Origin: Georgenia faecalis
GTDB lineage: Bacteria; Actinomycetota; Actinomycetes; Actinomycetales; Actinomycetaceae
Reading direction: 5' to 3'
NCBI RefSeq assembly: GCF_003710105.1
Contig: NZ_CP033325.1
Span: forward strand, 868,001 to 932,000
DNA: 64,000 nt
In this document: piece by piece, positions 33,849 to 41,606 of the stretch
How the letters are laid out: every line of letters starts with the position of its first letter
Numbering within the stretch: the first letter of the stretch is position 1
Position numbers and translations under genes: made by a program
Notes under the pieces: generated by a model
What the model was told of the DNA's origin: nothing
Database searches by the model: none
The model's input: the letters and a program-made list of their open reading frames with translations, nothing else

Positions 33849-34871
33849 ATGTCCCTCACCACCGACGCCGCGTCGGCCCCCTTCCCGCCCGGCCTCCCCG
33901 TGGCGGACGTTGTCGCCGCGACGTGGACGCCCATGCCGACGGCGACGGCGCTCGCGCCGACGGGCGCTGCGCCGAGTCACGCGCCCCGGCGGCCCGCGCT
34001 CGAGGTCGACGAGCCGCTGCCCATGCCGCTCGCCTCGTGGGGTGTGCCGGAGGCGCGGCTCGCGCTCGACGAGGCCCGGCTGGCCTGCCACGTCCCGCTG
34101 GCCCCGGTCACGCTCATCAGCGCCCTCACTACGGTGGTCTTCCGCTGCGGCGACCACGCGGTGAAGGTGTACCCGCCCGGCACGGACCCCGGCCACCTGG
34201 CGCGGCTCGCCACCGCCCTCACCGGTTCGGCGAGCGCGCTGCTGCCCATCGCGCCGCCCATCGTCACCTCGTGGGGCGTGGCGACGCTCACCCCGTGGGT
34301 CGGCGTCGCACCCCGCAGGGGCCCGGCGCCGACGCCGGCCGCCGGGTGGGCGGGCACCGGGGCGCTGCTGCGGGCGTTCCACGCCGAGCACCTCGACGCC
34401 GACGTGCCCGTGTGGGACCCGCTGCGCCGGGTGGTCACCCAGACCCGCGACCTCCCCGACGCCGCCGCGGCCGTCCTCCTCGACGCCCGCGGCACGCTGC
34501 TCGAGGAGCTGGCGCGCCTGCGCTCGCCGCTGGGCGTCGGCGTGGTGCACGGTGACGTCTCGCCGTCGAACGTCCTCGCCGGGCCGGGCGGACCGGTCCT
34601 CATCGACCTCGACTTCGCCGCGCGCGCGCCGCTGGAGTACGACCTGTCCAGCGCGGCCCGCCGGGCCGACGCCGGCGAGATCGACGCGGTGACCTACCTG
34701 GCGTTCTGCCGCGCCTACGGCCACGACGTGCGCACGTGGGACGGGCGGGTGGTGCTCGACGCCATCGCCGCGCTCGGCGGGGTGGCCTTCCGGATCTGGG
34801 ACGACCGCCGGGCCGGGCGGGAGCTCACCTGGCTCGACGGCGCGGTGGCCCGCTGGCGCACGCCGCTCTGA
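33849..34871 (+). CDS. Aminoglycoside phosphotransferase (APH) family protein
   Basis: A 340-residue protein with the APH kinase-like fold. The catalytic loop GVVHGDVSPSNVLAG and the metal-binding PVLIDLDFAARAPLEYDLS are visible, as is the small-lobe strand VFRCGDHAVKVYPPG. The N-terminal 60 residues are Pro/Ala-rich and unconserved. Family members phosphorylate antibiotics, choline, fructosamines or other metabolites; nothing here tells which. The ATG start has GGGAGACC upstream. A dyad downstream (34951-34989) probably ends transcription. Confidence 0.85.
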   Translation: MSLTTDAASAPFPPGLPVADVVAATWTPMPTATALAPTGAAPSHAPRRPALEVDEPLPMPLASWGVPEARLALDEARLACHVPLAPVTLISALTTVVFRCGDHAVKVYPPGTDPGHLARLATALTGSASALLPIAPPIVTSWGVATLTPWVGVAPRRGPAPTPAAGWAGTGALLRAFHAEHLDADVPVWDPLRRVVTQTRDLPDAAAAVLLDARGTLLEELARLRSPLGVGVVHGDVSPSNVLAGPGGPVLIDLDFAARAPLEYDLSSAARRADAGEIDAVTYLAFCRAYGHDVRTWDGRVVLDAIAALGGVAFRIWDDRRAGRELTWLDGAVARWRTPL

Positions 34872-34950
34872 CGCGACGCGCCTGCGGCGCGGCCCGTCTC
34901 GCGCCCCTGCATTCCAGCGCCCCTGCGCCCTGGCGCCCCGGCGACTTAAC

Positions 34951-34989
34951 GGGTGAGATCCCAGCGTCATCGCCACTGCGATCTCACCC
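34951..34989. terminator. Dyad between convergent genes, probable terminator
   Basis: A 10-bp perfect stem, GGGTGAGATC (34951-34960) with GATCTCACCC (34980-34989), and a 19-base loop. It lies 79 bases after the phosphotransferase stop and 33 bases from the convergent lipoprotein gene stop. Confidence 0.6.
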
Positions 34990-35022
34990 AGCCGCGGCGG
35001 CACGCGTCCGTCCTACGCCGAT

Positions 35023-35496
35023 TCAGGGGCAACCGAGGTCGAGGTCGTCCCTGGTGAAGGGCACCTCGCAGCGCCGCCACTGCCTGCCCTCGACGTTGCC
35101 GAACTCATCGGCGGACGGGTCGATGACGATCTCCATGGTGTCGCGGCCGGCGCGCGTGCGGAAGTGGTGGACGATCGGGTCGCCCTCGACCGTGGGGTAC
35201 TCCACCCGCAGCTCGGCGTTCGGCGCCGAGCCGTCGATCGGTGCGGCGAGGCAGTCCAGAGCTGCCGGCGGCGGCTGGAACTCCTCCCCTTGCTCGAGGA
35301 TCACCGGGTCGCACTCGGCAAACCGGTCTCGGGCGTCGAAGGCGTCGCGTACCGGGTCAGCGCCGTCGCCGCCGTCGTTACCGCGGTCGCACCCGCCGAT
35401 CGCACTCGCCATGACCAGGACCGACGCGCCCGCGGCGACGAGCCCGCGACAGAACCGGGGGCGTCGTCGGGCCGTCCCGCCCATGCGCTCCGTCAT
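35023..35496 (-). CDS. Small putative lipoprotein
   Basis: A 157-residue protein with a basic N-terminus (ARRRPRFCR), a hydrophobic segment and the lipobox SAIGGC near residue 36. The mature part begins with a Gly/Asp-rich spacer and contains DAFDARDRFAECDPVILEQG, FQPPPAALDCLAAP and a C-terminal CEVPFTRDDLDLGCP, giving four Cys after the lipid anchor that could form two disulfides outside. I do not recognise the family. The ATG at 35496 fits the signal peptide. Confidence 0.7.
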   Translation of the reverse strand: MTERMGGTARRRPRFCRGLVAAGASVLVMASAIGGCDRGNDGGDGADPVRDAFDARDRFAECDPVILEQGEEFQPPPAALDCLAAPIDGSAPNAELRVEYPTVEGDPIVHHFRTRAGRDTMEIVIDPSADEFGNVEGRQWRRCEVPFTRDDLDLGCP

Positions 35497-35593
35497 GCCG
35501 CCATGGTGGCGCAGCCTCGTGGAGCAGGCGTCCTGTTCCGCGGAGGCGGGCGCAACTGGGAGACGACCGCGACGGGCGCCGATCGCGGAGGCG

Positions 35594-36214
35594 TCAGCGA
35601 AGAGTGCCCGCGACCTGCGCCCGGCGCGAGCGCCAGCCGGTGGCGAGCTCGTCGAGATGGTGCGTGAGCACCGCGAGCAGCCGCTCCGCCGGCTCGGGGC
35701 GCATCGCGCCGTGCACCGCCAGTCCGTCTACCAGGGCGAAGAGGCGTTCGGCCTCGATGTCGATCTCCGCCAGCGGGATCTGGTCGGGCAGCAGTCGGCC
35801 CGCCCAGTACCGGCATGCCCCGCGGAGCTGGTCGTAGGCCTCGTCGCGCAGCGCGCGGAGCTCCGGGTCCACCAGGGCGCGGGCGGTGAAGGCGAGCCAC
35901 ACCTCGTTCTCGGCCTGCCGCTCCTCGTCCAGCGGGAGGAGCTCGGCGAGCGCCTGCGCCGCCGCGTGCCGGGGGTCGTCGGGACGTTCCAGCGCCGTCA
36001 GCCGCGCCTCGATGCGCTCGATGACCAGGCGCATCGCGAAGAGGAGGAGCTCGGACTGGGTGCCGAAGTAGTGCCGCAGCGAGCCCATGGAGACGTGCGC
36101 CTCCCGGGCAACCTGCCGCACGGACGCTTGCTCGAGGCCGTCGCGTCGGACCACCCGCCAGACGGCTTGGGCCAGCTCCTGGCGGCGCTCGTCGGGATCC
36201 ACCACCTTGGGCAC
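35594..36214 (-). CDS. TetR/AcrR family transcriptional regulator
   Basis: A 206-residue repressor-type protein. The N-terminal HTH is clear: ELAQAVWRVVRRDGLEQASV, then VAREAHVSMGSLRHYFGTQS. The C-terminal ligand domain contains RLVIERIEARLTALERPDDP and LFALVDGLAVHGAMRPEPA, of a BetI-like subtype. The GTG at 36214 lies 6 bases after TATAAA (minus strand, 36221-36226), so the mRNA is probably leaderless. Two similar 16-bp dyads in the intergenic region point to autoregulation and control of the divergent membrane protein gene. Confidence 0.9.
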   Translation of the reverse strand: MPKVVDPDERRQELAQAVWRVVRRDGLEQASVRQVAREAHVSMGSLRHYFGTQSELLLFAMRLVIERIEARLTALERPDDPRHAAAQALAELLPLDEERQAENEVWLAFTARALVDPELRALRDEAYDQLRGACRYWAGRLLPDQIPLAEIDIEAERLFALVDGLAVHGAMRPEPAERLLAVLTHHLDELATGWRSRRAQVAGTLR

Positions 36215-36224
36215 CTTCTCTTTA

Positions 36225-36268
36225 TAGCAGCCTCGTACTACTCTCGCGTTCGTAGCACGGTCGTGCTA
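36225..36268. promoter_or_regulatory. Two TetR-type operators
   Basis: TAGCACGGTCGTGCTA (36253-36268) is a 7-2-7 perfect dyad. A degenerate copy, TAGCAGCCTCGTACTA, lies at 36225-36240 (12 of 16 bases equal, 28 bp centre to centre). The degenerate copy overlaps the TATAAA -10 box of the tetR gene; the perfect one lies just before the ribosome site of the rightward gene. Binding by the neighbouring TetR protein is inferred. Confidence 0.65.
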
Positions 36269-36290
36269 GTCGGGTCCGCGAGGAGGCGTC

Positions 36291-37364
36291 ATGGTGGTGG
36301 AGCGTGGCCGATCAGTCTCCGGCGCCCCACCCGCGGGAGCCGCGACCGCGACGGCGGACCGGCCGCCGCGCGGCGGTCAGCGCCACGCCCGCCCGCCGCG
36401 GAGCCTCTGGCTGGCGCTCGTGGGATGGATGGGCGCCAACCTCTGGGTGGCGCTCACGGCGGACAGCCTGCCCTTCGACTGGCCTGCCCGCGCCGGCCGG
36501 TCGGTCGCAGAGCACCTTGTGGACGTCAACCTGGGCCTCGTCCAGGTCCTGCTTCTCATCGGCGTCGTCGCCCTCCTGACCCGGAACCGCACCATTCCCG
36601 ACGTCGCCGCGCGGGCACCAGGCCGGGCGCTCGCCATGCGGGAGACGCTGGTGCTTCTCGGCTACGGCGTCGGAGGCCTCGTCGGTGCGTATGTCCTCGC
36701 CCGGGCGTTCGGCTGGCACGCGTTCGGGTGGCACGTAGCCGGGTCGATCTTCGGTACGCACGCCCACGTCGAACCGGCCGAGGTCGTCACCTGGGCGGGC
36801 TACAACCTCGTGGTCTACGCCGTCCTCCCGTTGCTCTACTTCCGGCGTCGGTACACGGCCGAGGCACTGGGGCTGCGCTCGAGCGACCGACGGAACGACC
36901 TGCTCGTCGTCGCGGTCGTCCTCGTCCTGGAGACCGGGTTCCAGGTCCTCGCGGCCCAGCCGCAGCTGGGCGCCGGCTCGCCCGGCTCCCTGCTGCTCGG
37001 CGCCGCCGTCACCTTCGTGGTCTCCTTCGCCGGCGCCGTCCTCCCGGCGATGGTCTTCATCTACGCCATCCTCGTTCCGCGCTACCTCGCCCTCACCGGT
37101 TCTGCGACCACGACCGTGATCCTCGGCGGCCTCACCTACGCCGGGATGCACGTCGGGGACGCGTGGGCGGTCTTCACCGACCCTCGTGGCGCGGCGCTGT
37201 CGGTGGCGTTCCTGCTGTTCACCTACGTCGGTCCGGGCATGGTGAAGACTTACCTCACGCTGCGAACCGGCAACGCCTGGGTCCACGTGTGGGCCTACCA
37301 CGCGTTCGCCCCGCACACCCTCCTCGACAGCAGCCACATCGCCGGCGTCTTCCGGATCCGGTAG
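36291..37364 (+). CDS. Multi-pass membrane protein, distantly CPBP-like
   Basis: A 357-residue integral membrane protein with about eight hydrophobic segments (for example LVQVLLLIGVVALLTR, VLLGYGVGGLVGAYVLARAF and LLVVAVVLVLETGFQVLAA). The last third, ILGGLTYAGMHVGDAW followed by WVHVWAYHAFAPHTLLDSSH, resembles the His motifs of CPBP intramembrane proteases, but the expected E-E-x-x-x-R motif is not found, since FIYAILVPRYLALTG stands there. Peptidase activity is therefore doubtful. ATG with AGGAGG 4 bases upstream. Probably repressed by the divergent TetR. Confidence 0.75.
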   Translation: MVVERGRSVSGAPPAGAATATADRPPRGGQRHARPPRSLWLALVGWMGANLWVALTADSLPFDWPARAGRSVAEHLVDVNLGLVQVLLLIGVVALLTRNRTIPDVAARAPGRALAMRETLVLLGYGVGGLVGAYVLARAFGWHAFGWHVAGSIFGTHAHVEPAEVVTWAGYNLVVYAVLPLLYFRRRYTAEALGLRSSDRRNDLLVVAVVLVLETGFQVLAAQPQLGAGSPGSLLLGAAVTFVVSFAGAVLPAMVFIYAILVPRYLALTGSATTTVILGGLTYAGMHVGDAWAVFTDPRGAALSVAFLLFTYVGPGMVKTYLTLRTGNAWVHVWAYHAFAPHTLLDSSHIAGVFRIR

Positions 37365-37456
37365 GCGGGTGTTCTCGGCCGGACCGATGGTGGACGGTCC
37401 CCGGTGAACATCGCCGGCGAGCGCCTCGTCGACGGCGCCGGGGGGCGGCCGTCGCC

Positions 37457-38701
37457 TCACACGTGGTGCGCCCAGAGCACGTCACCGCCCGCGTCACGGA
37501 TCGTGACGGTCGCGGAGTCGGCGAGGTCGATGGTGACGTCGAGGAACGACGCGCCGTCGGCCGACCGGGTCCGGTACACGTAACGGGTGTTCTCCAGGCT
37601 CACCGGCTCGGTAGTCGCGGTCGTGAGCCAGGGGTGGCGACGGCGCAGCCCGATGAGGTCCCGGTGCACGCGGTAGGTGTCGCGCCCCCAGGGGGCGAGC
37701 TGGGCAGGGGAGTCGGGGAAGGCAGGTCGGACCGCGTCGTCGCCGCCCAGGCGGTCCTCCTTGACTCCGGTGAAGCCCTGCTCGTCACCGGCGTAGACGG
37801 AGGGGATGCCGCCGACGGTCATGAGGACCGCAAGTGCGGCGACCGCGCCGTCGGGCCCGAGGGTGCTGGCGATGCGGGTGACGTCGTGATTGCCGACGAA
37901 GGTCTGGGGGACGAAGTGGTCGAGGAACGCGTTGTGGCGCTGCAGCGCCCAGTCCAGCTCGAACAGGTTCCGGTCGCGGATGCTCGACCAGATCGCCTTC
38001 CACAGCTGGTACTGGGTGACGGAGTCGACCCCGGAGGCGGCGACGAACGCCGGGTAGTCGCCGTGGATGACCTCGCCGAGGAACCACGCCCCGGGGTGCG
38101 CGGCGCGCACCGCGGGGAGCACCCGGGCCCAGAAGGTCGCGTCGACCGAGTAGGCCGCGTCCAGGCGCCAGCCGTCGGCGCCGCGCTCGAGCCAGTGCGT
38201 CATCACCCGGGTTACGTAGTCCGCGGCCTGCGGGCCGGCGTGGTCGAGGCGGACGAGGGATCCGTGCCCTTCGAACACCCGGGGCGTCGCGCCGCCGGGG
38301 TGGTCCCAGTCGATGTCGAACAGCCCCGCGGCGTCGCTGCTGGGACCTTCTCGCAGTGCCCGCAGCACCTCGGGGTGCTCGGCACCCACGTGGCTGAACA
38401 CCCCGTCGAGGACGATGCGGAGCCCCCGCGCGCGGCAGGCGTCGACGAGGTCGTCGAAGTCCTGCTCGGTGCCCAGGCGCGGGTCGATGCGGAACGGGTC
38501 GAGGGTGTCGTAGCCGTGCGTCGAGGAGGCGAACACCGGTCCCAGGAGCAGCCCGGACACGCCCAGCTCGACGGCGTAGTCCAGCCAGGCCAGCAGGCGG
38601 CGCAGCCGGGGTGCGGGCGTCGGGTCGGCATCCCGGACCGGGGCACCGCAGAAGCCCAGGGGGTACACGTGCCACCAGATCGCGTGCTCGGTCCACGACA
38701 T
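37457..38701 (-). CDS. GH13 alpha-amylase family protein
   Basis: A 414-residue minimal GH13 enzyme without N-terminal starch-binding or immunoglobulin-like domains and without a signal peptide, so it is cytoplasmic. The four conserved regions are present: LDGVFSHVG, nucleophile Asp in GADGWRLDAAYSVDATFW, acid Glu in AWFLGEVIHGDYPAF and FVGNHDVTRIAS. It starts MSWTEHAIWWHVYPLGFCG, with AGGAG upstream. Likely a maltodextrin hydrolase. It diverges from a TetR gene, with operator-like repeats between them, so sugar- or ligand-responsive repression is inferred. Confidence 0.9.
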   Translation of the reverse strand: MSWTEHAIWWHVYPLGFCGAPVRDADPTPAPRLRRLLAWLDYAVELGVSGLLLGPVFASSTHGYDTLDPFRIDPRLGTEQDFDDLVDACRARGLRIVLDGVFSHVGAEHPEVLRALREGPSSDAAGLFDIDWDHPGGATPRVFEGHGSLVRLDHAGPQAADYVTRVMTHWLERGADGWRLDAAYSVDATFWARVLPAVRAAHPGAWFLGEVIHGDYPAFVAASGVDSVTQYQLWKAIWSSIRDRNLFELDWALQRHNAFLDHFVPQTFVGNHDVTRIASTLGPDGAVAALAVLMTVGGIPSVYAGDEQGFTGVKEDRLGGDDAVRPAFPDSPAQLAPWGRDTYRVHRDLIGLRRRHPWLTTATTEPVSLENTRYVYRTRSADGASFLDVTIDLADSATVTIRDAGGDVLWAHHV

Positions 38702-38723
38702 CGGACGCTCCTACTAAATAGAG

Positions 38724-38760
38724 TTCACTAACGCTAGTGAGGCTAATTCACTAACGCTAG
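38724..38760. promoter_or_regulatory. Tandem operator repeats between amylase and TetR genes
   Basis: TTCACTAACGCTAG occurs twice as a direct repeat (38724-38737 and 38747-38760, 23 bp apart). The first copy continues TGA to form a TCACTA-x4-TAGTGA dyad. The second overlaps a TAGGCT -10-like box 7 bases before GTG 38771, implying a leaderless tetR message. The repeats sit between divergent starts, so they are likely sites for the adjacent TetR protein. Confidence 0.6.
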
Positions 38761-38770
38761 GCTGAGCAAC

Positions 38771-39382
38771 GTGGCACGCACCGACCGGCAGCCCCGGCAA
38801 CGCCTGGACCCCGACGCGCGACGGTCGGCGATCCTCGACGCCGCTGCGGAGTCGTTCGCCGAGCACCCGTACGCCGAGGTGAGCGTCTCCTCGATCACCT
38901 CTCGAGCGGGGGCATCGGACGCGCTCCTCTACCGGTACTTCGCCGGCAAGGAAGGCCTCTACAGCGCGCTCGTGCGGCGCGGGGTCGACGACCTCGTCGC
39001 CTGCCAGGCCGCTGCGCTGGCGGCCATGCCGGCCGGATCCTCCGCGCGCGACCGGGTCCGCGCGGTGACCAGCGTCTACCTCGACCGCATCGCCGCTCAC
39101 CCGGCGGCGTGGGCGATGCCGCTCCATGCGCCCGGCACCGAACCCGCGGCGGCGGCGGCGATCCGCGCCCAGGCGCGCCACGACTCCGTCGATCGGCTGC
39201 GCGCCCTGCTCGCCCCCAGTGCGCAGGCGCGCCACGAGTACGCACTGTCGGGCTACTTCGGCTTCCTCGACGCCGCCTGCCTGCGCTGGGTCGAGCGTGG
39301 GTGCCCCGACCGGGAACGCGGGTCCCTCGTCGACGCGGCGCTCGGTGCGCTCGAAGGCGCCCTCGGCGACTGGGCCGCCTGA
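38771..39382 (+). CDS. TetR/AcrR family transcriptional regulator
   Basis: A 203-residue regulator. HTH: RRSAILDAAAESFAEHPYAE, then ITSRAGASDALLYRYFAGKE. The ligand domain is all helical, with RDRVRAVTSVYLDRIAAHPA and the C-terminal YFGFLDAACLRWVERG. It diverges from the GH13 amylase gene across 69 bases filled by direct repeats, and ends 3 bases from the convergent DinB-like gene. Start at GTG 38771; no ribosome site is evident, consistent with a leaderless transcript. Confidence 0.88.
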   Translation: MARTDRQPRQRLDPDARRSAILDAAAESFAEHPYAEVSVSSITSRAGASDALLYRYFAGKEGLYSALVRRGVDDLVACQAAALAAMPAGSSARDRVRAVTSVYLDRIAAHPAAWAMPLHAPGTEPAAAAAIRAQARHDSVDRLRALLAPSAQARHEYALSGYFGFLDAACLRWVERGCPDRERGSLVDAALGALEGALGDWAA

Positions 39383-39385
39383 CGG

Positions 39386-40048
39386 CTAGGCCTGGGGCGC
39401 GCCCTCGAGCCGTGCGCGCAACGTCGCCACGCCCGGGCCGGCGAGCTCGTCGAGGTAGGGCGTCCGGCCGGCCATGCTCATCAGCAGGGCGAGGGGCGAC
39501 CCGGTGACCAGGGCGCCGTCGCCCGCCCGGAACGGGCCGTCGTCGGCGTGCAGCCGCAGTCCGGCGACGGCGGAGCGGCTGTTCACGGCGAAGTCGCGCC
39601 GGGCGAAGAAATCGGCCACGGGTGTGAGGGTGGCGGCGCTCGGCGTCCGGAGGAGCCCCAGCGGCCGGCGGATGTCCTGGGCGTGCACCACGACCTCGCC
39701 GAGGTAGGCGGCCGTGTGCCCCGACGGCGCGGTGCAGCTGCCGACGACGCCGCGGAAGCGGGCGAGGGTGTCGGCGGGGCTGGCGCCTCGGTGCTCGAGC
39801 ATCCGGCGCTGGTTGTGGACGTCGGGCCGGAAGCGGGCGCCGAGCATGCTCCGCACCCACTGCCACCGGTTGAGGCTCGCCGCGGCGGTGAGGTGGGCGA
39901 CGATGTCCTCGACGTCCCACCGCCCGCAGAGCGTGCCGTGCCGCCACTGCTCCGCGTCGAGGCCTACCAGGTCCTCCGCCAGGGCCGCCCGTTCCGTGTG
40001 CACCAGCGCCCACAGGTGGTCCTCGTGCGGTCTCGCCATGTCGGTCAT
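39386..40048 (-). CDS. DinB/maleylpyruvate isomerase-like (TIGR03083-type) protein
   Basis: A 220-residue protein of the mycothiol-related MDMPI/DinB fold. The N-terminal four-helix metal site is suggested by EQWRHGTLCGRWDVEDIVAH and VVHAQDIRRPLG, with His residues at the usual spots. The C-terminal domain has DDGPFRAGDGALVTGSPLAL and LMSMAGRTPYLDELAGPGV. Such proteins are common thiol-transfer or detoxification candidates in actinobacteria; no substrate can be assigned. The ATG at 40048 with GAGAGGT upstream is preferred to a TTG at 40105. Its promoter faces a perfect 16-bp palindrome. Confidence 0.82.
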   Translation of the reverse strand: MTDMARPHEDHLWALVHTERAALAEDLVGLDAEQWRHGTLCGRWDVEDIVAHLTAAASLNRWQWVRSMLGARFRPDVHNQRRMLEHRGASPADTLARFRGVVGSCTAPSGHTAAYLGEVVVHAQDIRRPLGLLRTPSAATLTPVADFFARRDFAVNSRSAVAGLRLHADDGPFRAGDGALVTGSPLALLMSMAGRTPYLDELAGPGVATLRARLEGAPQA

Positions 40049-40100
40049 ACCTCTCGTCGTTCGGGACCGATGCGTCATCCCTGGTTGACAGCCGTCCCTG

Positions 40101-40116
40101 GTCAACCTAGGTTGAC
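40101..40116. promoter_or_regulatory. Perfect 16-bp palindrome GTCAACCTAGGTTGAC
   Basis: A self-complementary 16-mer lies 52 bases from the DinB-like start and about 20 bases before the HTH gene; an extra half-site GGTTGAC is at 40083-40089. It is placed as an operator for either divergent gene. The binding protein is unknown; the small HTH protein encoded next to it is the obvious candidate. Confidence 0.6.
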
Positions 40117-40136
40117 GCTACCGGACGAGGAGTGTG

Positions 40137-40373
40137 ATGGGGATGGGTGAGCGGGAGATGAGCGCGTTGGTGGTCCAGGCGGGCGACGACGACCCGTTGC
40201 GGGCGCTCGGGGCGGTGGCCGAGCTCCACCGCGAGGTCAACCGCGCCGAGGAGGTGGCGGTGCGCCGCGCGCGGATGAGGGGCGCGTCCTGGGCTGACAT
40301 CGCCCGCGAGCTCGGGGTGAGCCGGCAGGCCGTCCACAAGAAGTACGGCGGATCGAGGTTCGGCCGTGACTGA
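40137..40373 (+). CDS. Small helix-turn-helix DNA-binding protein
   Basis: A 78-residue protein: about 45 residues of helix (LRALGAVAELHREVNRAEEV), then the HTH ASWADIARELGVSRQAVHKK and a short basic tail. This architecture occurs in actinobacteria upstream of Clp N-terminal-domain genes, as I recall; no such gene follows here. GAGGAG at 40127-40132 could serve the ATG at 40137 (4-base gap) or at 40143 (10-base gap), so the exact start is open. Next downstream is an ABC-transporter remnant. Confidence 0.75.
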   Translation: MGMGEREMSALVVQAGDDDPLRALGAVAELHREVNRAEEVAVRRARMRGASWADIARELGVSRQAVHKKYGGSRFGRD

Positions 40374-40418
40374 GGAGACGGCGCCCACGCTACCGAGGGC
40401 CCGGTTGCGGGACCTCCT

Positions 40419-40628
40419 CAGGCCATCCGTTCCGCCGCGGCCGGGCGGACGGTGGTGATCGTCGCCCACCGGCTGGCCACCGTGACGGACGCCGACCAGA
40501 TCGTCGTCCTCGACGGCGGCCGGGTCGCCGCCGTCGGCACCCACGCCGAGCTCCTCGGCGGCAGCACGCTCTATTGCGACCTCGCTCGCCACGAGCTCCT
40601 CGTCGACCGGTCCGAGGCCGCGCGGTAG
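40419..40628 (+). pseudogene. Remnant of an ABC exporter: C-terminal end of the ATPase domain
   Basis: Translating the frame that ends at TAG 40626 gives [20 protein letters not shown], then [32 protein letters not shown] and CDLARHELL. This is the H-loop and end of an ABCB/multidrug-type nucleotide-binding domain. Walker A, signature and membrane parts are missing, and no start codon or ribosome site precedes it. About 70 codons remain. It marks a deleted exporter gene. Confidence 0.8.
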
Positions 40629-40729
40629 GCGGGGGTCCGACCCGGCGGGGGAGACGTCGGCGCGGCATGGTCGGGGCATCGGGTGGTGCGGGGTTGCTTA
40701 ACCGGGAGGCATGTGAAAGCGTTGCCTGC

Positions 40730-41215
40730 ATGGAAAGTGACCGCGAGAACCCGGAGCACCCCGACGCCGGCCGGGCACGTGCCGACGCCCGCGAGGCGTT
40801 GGCGACCCTGGCATCGGACCGTGCGGCCCTCGCGGACCGGGTCGCGCCCCCGCGCTGGTACTACCCCCTGCTCGGGGCCGCGACGGCCCTCTTCGTCGGC
40901 TCACCGGGCGCCCGCGACGGCTCCACCCAGTCGGTGATGGTGGTGTTCGGCGTCCTGGGCCTGGTCTTCCTCACCATGGAGTACGAGAAGCGGACCGGGG
41001 TGACGGTCAGCCGTGCGGCGGGGCCGCGGAGCCTGGGCGTGGCGGTGGTGCTCGGCGTCGTCGTCGTGGCGCTGCTCGGCGTGTCGTTCGCCCTGGAGGC
41101 GACGGGCCACCGGGCCTGGACCGGGCTGACGGCGGTGGCGGCGTTCGCCGCGATGTGGGGCGGGGGCGCCTGCTACGACCGCGTCTACGACCGGGAGCTG
41201 CGGCATGGCCGCTGA
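40730..41215 (+). CDS. Four-TM membrane protein, paired with winged-helix regulator
   Basis: A 161-residue protein: a polar helical N-terminus (ARADAREALATLASDRAALA), then four hydrophobic segments (PLLGAATALFVGS, VMVVFGVLGLVFLTM, LGVAVVLGVVVVALLGVSFA and GLTAVAAFAAMWGGGA) and a charged end YDRVYDRELRHGR. The family function is unknown. Its last 11 bases overlap the regulator gene, so the two are co-translated. The same gene pair recurs at 47508-48280. ATG at 40730; GAAAGC and a TTGCTT box lie upstream as in the second copy. Confidence 0.8.
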   Translation: MESDRENPEHPDAGRARADAREALATLASDRAALADRVAPPRWYYPLLGAATALFVGSPGARDGSTQSVMVVFGVLGLVFLTMEYEKRTGVTVSRAAGPRSLGVAVVLGVVVVALLGVSFALEATGHRAWTGLTAVAAFAAMWGGGACYDRVYDRELRHGR

Positions 41216-41516
41216 GGGCGGCTTCGACGAGACGATCCACGCGCCGACGCGCCTGCGGCTGTGCGGCATCCTCCGGCACGTCGACAGCGCGGAGTTCGCG
41301 ATGCTCCGCGACGCCCTGGACCTGTCCGAGGCGAACCTCTCCAAGACCCTCCGGGCCCTGGCGGACCTCGGGTACGTCCGGGTCACCAAGGCTGCGTCCA
41401 GCAGCCGCACCGACAAGCGGCGGACGACGACGGTGAGCCTCACCCCCGCGGGACGGCGGGCGTTCGACGGGCACCTGCGTGCGCTCCAGCGCCTGGCGGA
41501 GGGCATCGTCGACTGA
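41205..41516 (+). CDS. Winged-helix transcriptional regulator (MarR/ArsR-like)
   Basis: A 103-residue single winged-helix domain: RLRLCGILRHVDSAEFAMLR, recognition region DLSEANLSKTLRALADLGYV, then the wing with a basic stretch SSRTDKRRTTTVSLTPAGRR. It is homologous to the regulator at 47963 (shared LRDxLxLSxxxLSxxxxALxxxGYV pattern). It overlaps the membrane protein gene by 11 bases. Probably represses its own pair; the signal is unknown. Confidence 0.85.
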   Translation: MAAEGGFDETIHAPTRLRLCGILRHVDSAEFAMLRDALDLSEANLSKTLRALADLGYVRVTKAASSSRTDKRRTTTVSLTPAGRRAFDGHLRALQRLAEGIVD

Positions 41517-41606
41517 CCCGCGGGCCGCCGGCGCCCCGACAGAGGGCGCCGCTGCCGCGCCGTCGCCGCCCGGGCCCGCGGGCCCGCCGCCGTCGGCCCG
41601 CCGCTG

